A stretch of DNA of 64,000 nt from Nitrospirales bacterium. Lineage in GTDB: Bacteria > Nitrospirota > Nitrospiria > Nitrospirales > UBA8639. Positions within the stretch are counted from its first letter, which is position 1, and every line of letters begins with the position of its first letter. This document shows positions 60,895 to 64,000 of this stretch, in pieces. The stretch covers positions 81,736 through 145,735 of the forward strand of contig JAJDBM010000017.1 of NCBI GenBank assembly GCA_029261355.1. Reading direction: 5' to 3'. The translations under genes and the position numbers were made by a program. The notes beneath the pieces are model-generated. The model ran no database searches. It had not been told where the DNA came from and saw nothing but the letters and a program-made list of their open reading frames with translations.

Positions 60895-62780
60895 GGGAAT
60901 CTGTGATATTTATTGGTCGGGTCATACTCATTTGGCTGGTTGTCGCGTTGACTTGGAATGGCGCCGTCGGAGGAGTGTCCCCTGCCTATGCCGAGACGCC
61001 TTCTTCTCCTGTCATTTCTGAAGATATTTATTACCAAACAGAAGGGACTCCGAGTGGTCCCTCTGCACGTTCAGTCAAGTCTACCTATCCAGACGTCAAG
61101 TTTATTGATAATCGAGTCTTAGTGTGGGTGGTGATGCAGCAGCACACCTACTTTGGTGGATTTGTTCTTGCCCTTCCGTTCTTTGCCGTTCTTTTAGAAT
61201 TCTTAGGACTCACTCGACGTGACCCTGATTCGATTCGCCGCTATGATGGCTTGGCGCACGACATCATTCGAGTGGCCGTGGTTTCTTTATCCTTTACCGC
61301 GTTTTTAGGTGCCGTCGTATTAGGAATTTTTATTAATTTGTATCCTGGGTTCATGAGTTATATGGGATCGACATTTAAAAGCTTGATGCCCATGTATGCG
61401 GGTGTCTTTGTCAGTGTCTCGTTTCTTTTGGTGTTGTATTACTACAGTTGGGATTACCTCTCGTCGCCGGGGAAAAAGTGGATACACATGGCTATTGGGG
61501 TTCTCGTGAATGTGATGGGTGCGGTCTTGTTGTTTTCAGCCAATGCCTGGGCTTCATTTATGATGGCTCCTGCTGGAGTCGATGCCGATGGTCGATTTTT
61601 AGGGAATATTTGGAATTTGATGCATTCTCCGCTCTGGAACCCTTTGAATACTCATCGATTCCTTGCGGATATCATGTCAGGTGGTGCAGTGGTTGTGGCC
61701 TACGCAGCCTATCGTTATTTAACCACACGGTCGGAGAAGGAGCGGGCCTATTATGATTGGGTGGGCTATGTGTTTATTCTCGTTGTAGTCTGTGCTCTGC
61801 TACCGATGCCAATTGCTGGGTATTGGTTGATGAAAGCCGTGTTCCAATTCCGGTCTCAAATGGGAGTCACCATGATGGGGGGTCTTCTCTCATGGATGTT
61901 TGTCATTCAAGCCATCACTATCGGTGTCTTATTTTTAGGGATTAATTACTACATTTGGCAATCGTTGGGACGTGTGAAAGGTGGAGAACGCTTCCATTCA
62001 TATTTTAGAGTCATTACGTTTGCCATGTTGGCCTGCTTTATTGTTTGGTTTACTCCGCATACTATTGCGACAACTCCAACTGAAATGAAGGCAATGGGGG
62101 CAGCACAGCATCCGGTGATTGGACAGTTTGGAGTGATGTCGGCCAAGAATGGAGCGATCAACCTCATGATTTGTCTCACGGCACTCAGTTATCTCTTATA
62201 TCGGCGGGCGAACTATGTCATTGTGACGCCTTGGGCTCGAAGGGGGGATATTGCTTTGGTGGCATTGTTTACGTTGGGCATGATGAATATCCTGTGGTTA
62301 GCTATTTATGGGTTTTATATTCCTGCCAATGTGCGGGTTGGATTATCGATGCCTCAGGGGGTAACCACAGCAACGGTTGTACTCGGAGGTCTTGCAATTA
62401 ATTATCTCATGTTGCGGCATGCCAAGGCCGTCGGGCCGATAGCCTGGGGTAAAATTTCAGTACGCGGAATGGTTGTGCTATTCGGAGTGGCGGCGGCATT
62501 TACTTGGGTAATGGGGTTAATGGGATATATTCGATCAGCCGGTCGACTTGGATGGCATGTGAATGAATTACTTCAAGATGTCTCTCCTTGGTCGTTTACC
62601 CCTGCGATTAGTTTTGCCGCAAAAATGGTGACAGTGAATATGGTGTTGTACTGGACCTCAGTATTTTTCATGTTCTGGTTAAGTCGGCGAGATTACCAAA
62701 CGGCTGAGGAGCGAATTGAGACTCGAGTGCCAGCCACTCCACTTGTGCAGTCGCTTTCACGAGAGGAAACATCGGTATGA
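60891..62780 (+). CDS. Cytochrome bd-like oxidase subunit I
   Basis: 629 residues with a signal-like N-terminus (IWLVVALTWNGAVGG, cut near AYAETP) and about 13-14 helices. Relationship to CydA is seen in VVMQQHTYFGGFVLALPFF (the high-spin haem His region), NTHRFLADIMSGG (low-spin haem His region) and GRLGWHVNELL, where true CydA has GRQPW. No CydB gene follows. Such bd-like proteins are known from Nitrospirota. GTG start overlaps the preceding gene. Confidence 0.82.
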   Translation: MRESVIFIGRVILIWLVVALTWNGAVGGVSPAYAETPSSPVISEDIYYQTEGTPSGPSARSVKSTYPDVKFIDNRVLVWVVMQQHTYFGGFVLALPFFAVLLEFLGLTRRDPDSIRRYDGLAHDIIRVAVVSLSFTAFLGAVVLGIFINLYPGFMSYMGSTFKSLMPMYAGVFVSVSFLLVLYYYSWDYLSSPGKKWIHMAIGVLVNVMGAVLLFSANAWASFMMAPAGVDADGRFLGNIWNLMHSPLWNPLNTHRFLADIMSGGAVVVAYAAYRYLTTRSEKERAYYDWVGYVFILVVVCALLPMPIAGYWLMKAVFQFRSQMGVTMMGGLLSWMFVIQAITIGVLFLGINYYIWQSLGRVKGGERFHSYFRVITFAMLACFIVWFTPHTIATTPTEMKAMGAAQHPVIGQFGVMSAKNGAINLMICLTALSYLLYRRANYVIVTPWARRGDIALVALFTLGMMNILWLAIYGFYIPANVRVGLSMPQGVTTATVVLGGLAINYLMLRHAKAVGPIAWGKISVRGMVVLFGVAAAFTWVMGLMGYIRSAGRLGWHVNELLQDVSPWSFTPAISFAAKMVTVNMVLYWTSVFFMFWLSRRDYQTAEERIETRVPATPLVQSLSREETSV

Positions 62781-63463
62781 GCTATGGGGTGAATCAAATG
62801 TGTTTGAGACAAAGTGTCTGGTTGGCTATGGGAATCTGGAGTGTCATTGTTGTACTTGGGCTCCCCATTACTGAGTTCCCCCAGAATGTCTATGCTGAGT
62901 TGGGGGCAGGGACAATTATACTGGAAGATTTTCATGATCCTGATGATAGCGGTTTTCCAAAGAAGTGGGATGCTCAGCGAAGTATCGCCACGGCGAAAGA
63001 AACCTATGCGATCGTGAAGGATGGCGAGGAAATGTTCTTAAAGGCGCAAAATGCTAGCCAACGCATTTATACTAAGAGGATTTCCTGGGATCCTAGAACG
63101 CATCCAATTTTGACCTGGCGTTGGAGGGTGAACGATGTTCCGGAAGGGGCTGATTTTATTGCGGCCGTCTATCCATCGTTGGATACGGATTTGATGTTTA
63201 TTCCGGTGAATACAAAATACGTGTGGAGTCTAGATGTGCCTGTTGGTACCATCAAGGAGGGTGGGATGTTTGGATCTACAGAAATGGTGATTCGTAGCGG
63301 TGTGGAACCAACTGGAGAATGGGTGGAAGAAAGAATTAATGTGTATGAGGATTTTAAGAACGTTCACCAACATGAGCCTGCACCAACGGCATGGGGGATT
63401 TCCCTTCTTGGAGGCACTGGTGTGGACATTGACTTTGGGTCAATTGCCATTCATGCAGAGTAA
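62777..63463 (+). CDS. DUF3047 exported protein
   Basis: 228 residues with a signal peptide (LAMGIWSVIVVLGLPI) and the DUF3047 domain (ILEDFHDPDDSGFPKKW, LTWRWRVNDVPEGADF, VGTIKEGGMFGSTEMVIRSG, DFGSIAIH). Function is unknown. It overlaps the oxidase stop (ATGA), so the two are co-translated. Confidence 0.84.
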   Translation: MSYGVNQMCLRQSVWLAMGIWSVIVVLGLPITEFPQNVYAELGAGTIILEDFHDPDDSGFPKKWDAQRSIATAKETYAIVKDGEEMFLKAQNASQRIYTKRISWDPRTHPILTWRWRVNDVPEGADFIAAVYPSLDTDLMFIPVNTKYVWSLDVPVGTIKEGGMFGSTEMVIRSGVEPTGEWVEERINVYEDFKNVHQHEPAPTAWGISLLGGTGVDIDFGSIAIHAE

Positions 63464-63510
63464 ACTCTAGTTTTTACTATTCAGGGGAGTCGTGTCGTAA
63501 TCGAGGTGGA

Positions 63511-63891
63511 ATGACTCAAGAAAAAATCATTAATATTGTCATTGGTACCGTCGTGATGGGAGCGGTCGGAACGCTCATTGGCTTGCTCATGGGTGGTGTA
63601 TTTTTACCTGTGGCTGTTGTGTTAGGTGTGATGTTGGGGGCGGGCGTTGGGATGTTTGGCGGTCGCCGGTTCTTCCTGAGTATTTTAATCGGTGCCGTGC
63701 TTGGAGCGATTTTGGGATTGGTGCTTGGCGGGGTTGATGCCGTCACTGTTGGGTCAGCATCTGGTGCCGCAATGGGAGGGTTTTTGGGCGTGCAAGCTTC
63801 GATGATTTTTGATTCTTTAGCTGAAAGAAGAAAAAGCCTTCAGGCAACATCTCTTCTTCCCGATGAAGCAGCAACGAAAGATGAATCCTAA
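63511..63891 (+). CDS. Glycine-zipper membrane protein
   Basis: 126 residues, mostly hydrophobic with repeated GxxxG (GTLIGLLMGGVFLPVAVVLG, GAVLGAILGLVLGGVDAVT), then a polar C-terminal tail. Such proteins span or line membranes. No specific family. Confidence 0.65.
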   Translation: MTQEKIINIVIGTVVMGAVGTLIGLLMGGVFLPVAVVLGVMLGAGVGMFGGRRFFLSILIGAVLGAILGLVLGGVDAVTVGSASGAAMGGFLGVQASMIFDSLAERRKSLQATSLLPDEAATKDES

Positions 63892-63956
63892 GCAGAGGGT
63901 GAAATCAATAAGATATTTATGGAAGTGTTTGGTGAATTTTAAGGTAAAATACAGCG

Positions 63957-64000
63957 ATGCTAGAAAATAAGAAAGTGCTCATGGGTTCGATCATCTTTGT
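63957..64000 (+). CDS. Start of the next gene, cut by the window end
   Basis: ATG opens a frame MLENKKVLMGSIIF that runs to the edge. Too short to identify; the hydrophobic turn suggests a membrane or exported protein. Confidence 0.35.
   Translation, partial: MLENKKVLMGSIIF

Overview
The window reads as ordinary bacterial chromosome, dense in genes on both strands and close to balanced in base composition. No rRNA, CRISPR array, intact insertion sequence or prophage was seen. The mix of genes (end of a sodium-pumping NADH:quinone oxidoreductase operon, a cytochrome bd-like oxidase subunit without CydB, PCP_red domains, many cupredoxins, a large multicopper oxidase) fits the phylum Nitrospirota, most likely a marine or brackish Nitrospira-like nitrite oxidiser. 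That taxonomic call is an inference from gene content; no marker gene in the window proves it.

Layout. 0-3 kb: 3' end of nqrF, then apbE and nqrM, which mature the Na+-NQR, and a CBS-domain protein. 3-18.3 kb: housekeeping and scattered genes (tRNA-Ser(CGA), tadA, SprT-like metalloprotease, TPR protein, CaCA exchanger, hydroxyacid dehydrogenase, Cys-less IscA-like protein, rRNA methyltransferase, a pseudo-receiver divergent from a B12-binding radical SAM protein, parvulin, TSUP transporter, inositol-phosphatase-like enzyme, DUF2835, YqaA, DegT aminotransferase). 18.8-25.3 kb: queF, then a tight plus-strand cluster that looks like a route to a phosphonate-type (aminoethyl) polar headgroup: split TPP decarboxylase, AEP-type transaminase, nucleotidyltransferase, truncated globin, fused CDP-alcohol phosphotransferase and a flippase-like membrane protein. 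No PEP mutase is present. 25.5-41 kb: a hypothetical protein, a frameshifted lipoprotein peptidase, a SWIM/SNF2 helicase, a polyprenyl diphosphate synthase, gltBD, a coiled-coil lipoprotein, an MBL-fold hydrolase and a stretch of decayed sequence.

41.3-63.5 kb is the most distinctive part. It holds a cupredoxin whose axial Met is replaced by His, a DUF192 protein, a Rieske protein, a chagasin-like protein and a D-amino-acid aminotransferase. Next comes a 1.7-kilo-residue exported multicopper oxidase whose four copper loops occur in the order L3-L4-L1-L2, with a LysM domain inserted between L1 and L2. It is followed by three paralogous exported proteins with an amicyanin-like CxxHxxM site plus a carboxypeptidase-regulatory-like domain, a LolA-like protein, a HEAT-repeat protein and a DUF255 thioredoxin-fold protein. 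A methyltransferase follows, and then a six-gene membrane block: DUF420, tandem PCP_red, an unrecognised membrane protein, the bd-like subunit I, DUF3047 and a glycine-zipper protein. I suggest that the copper proteins form an extracytoplasmic redox chain that meets the membrane at the bd-like oxidase. Gene order and ligand motifs are seen in the sequence; the functional link is inference. No true c-type haem motif was found in this block.
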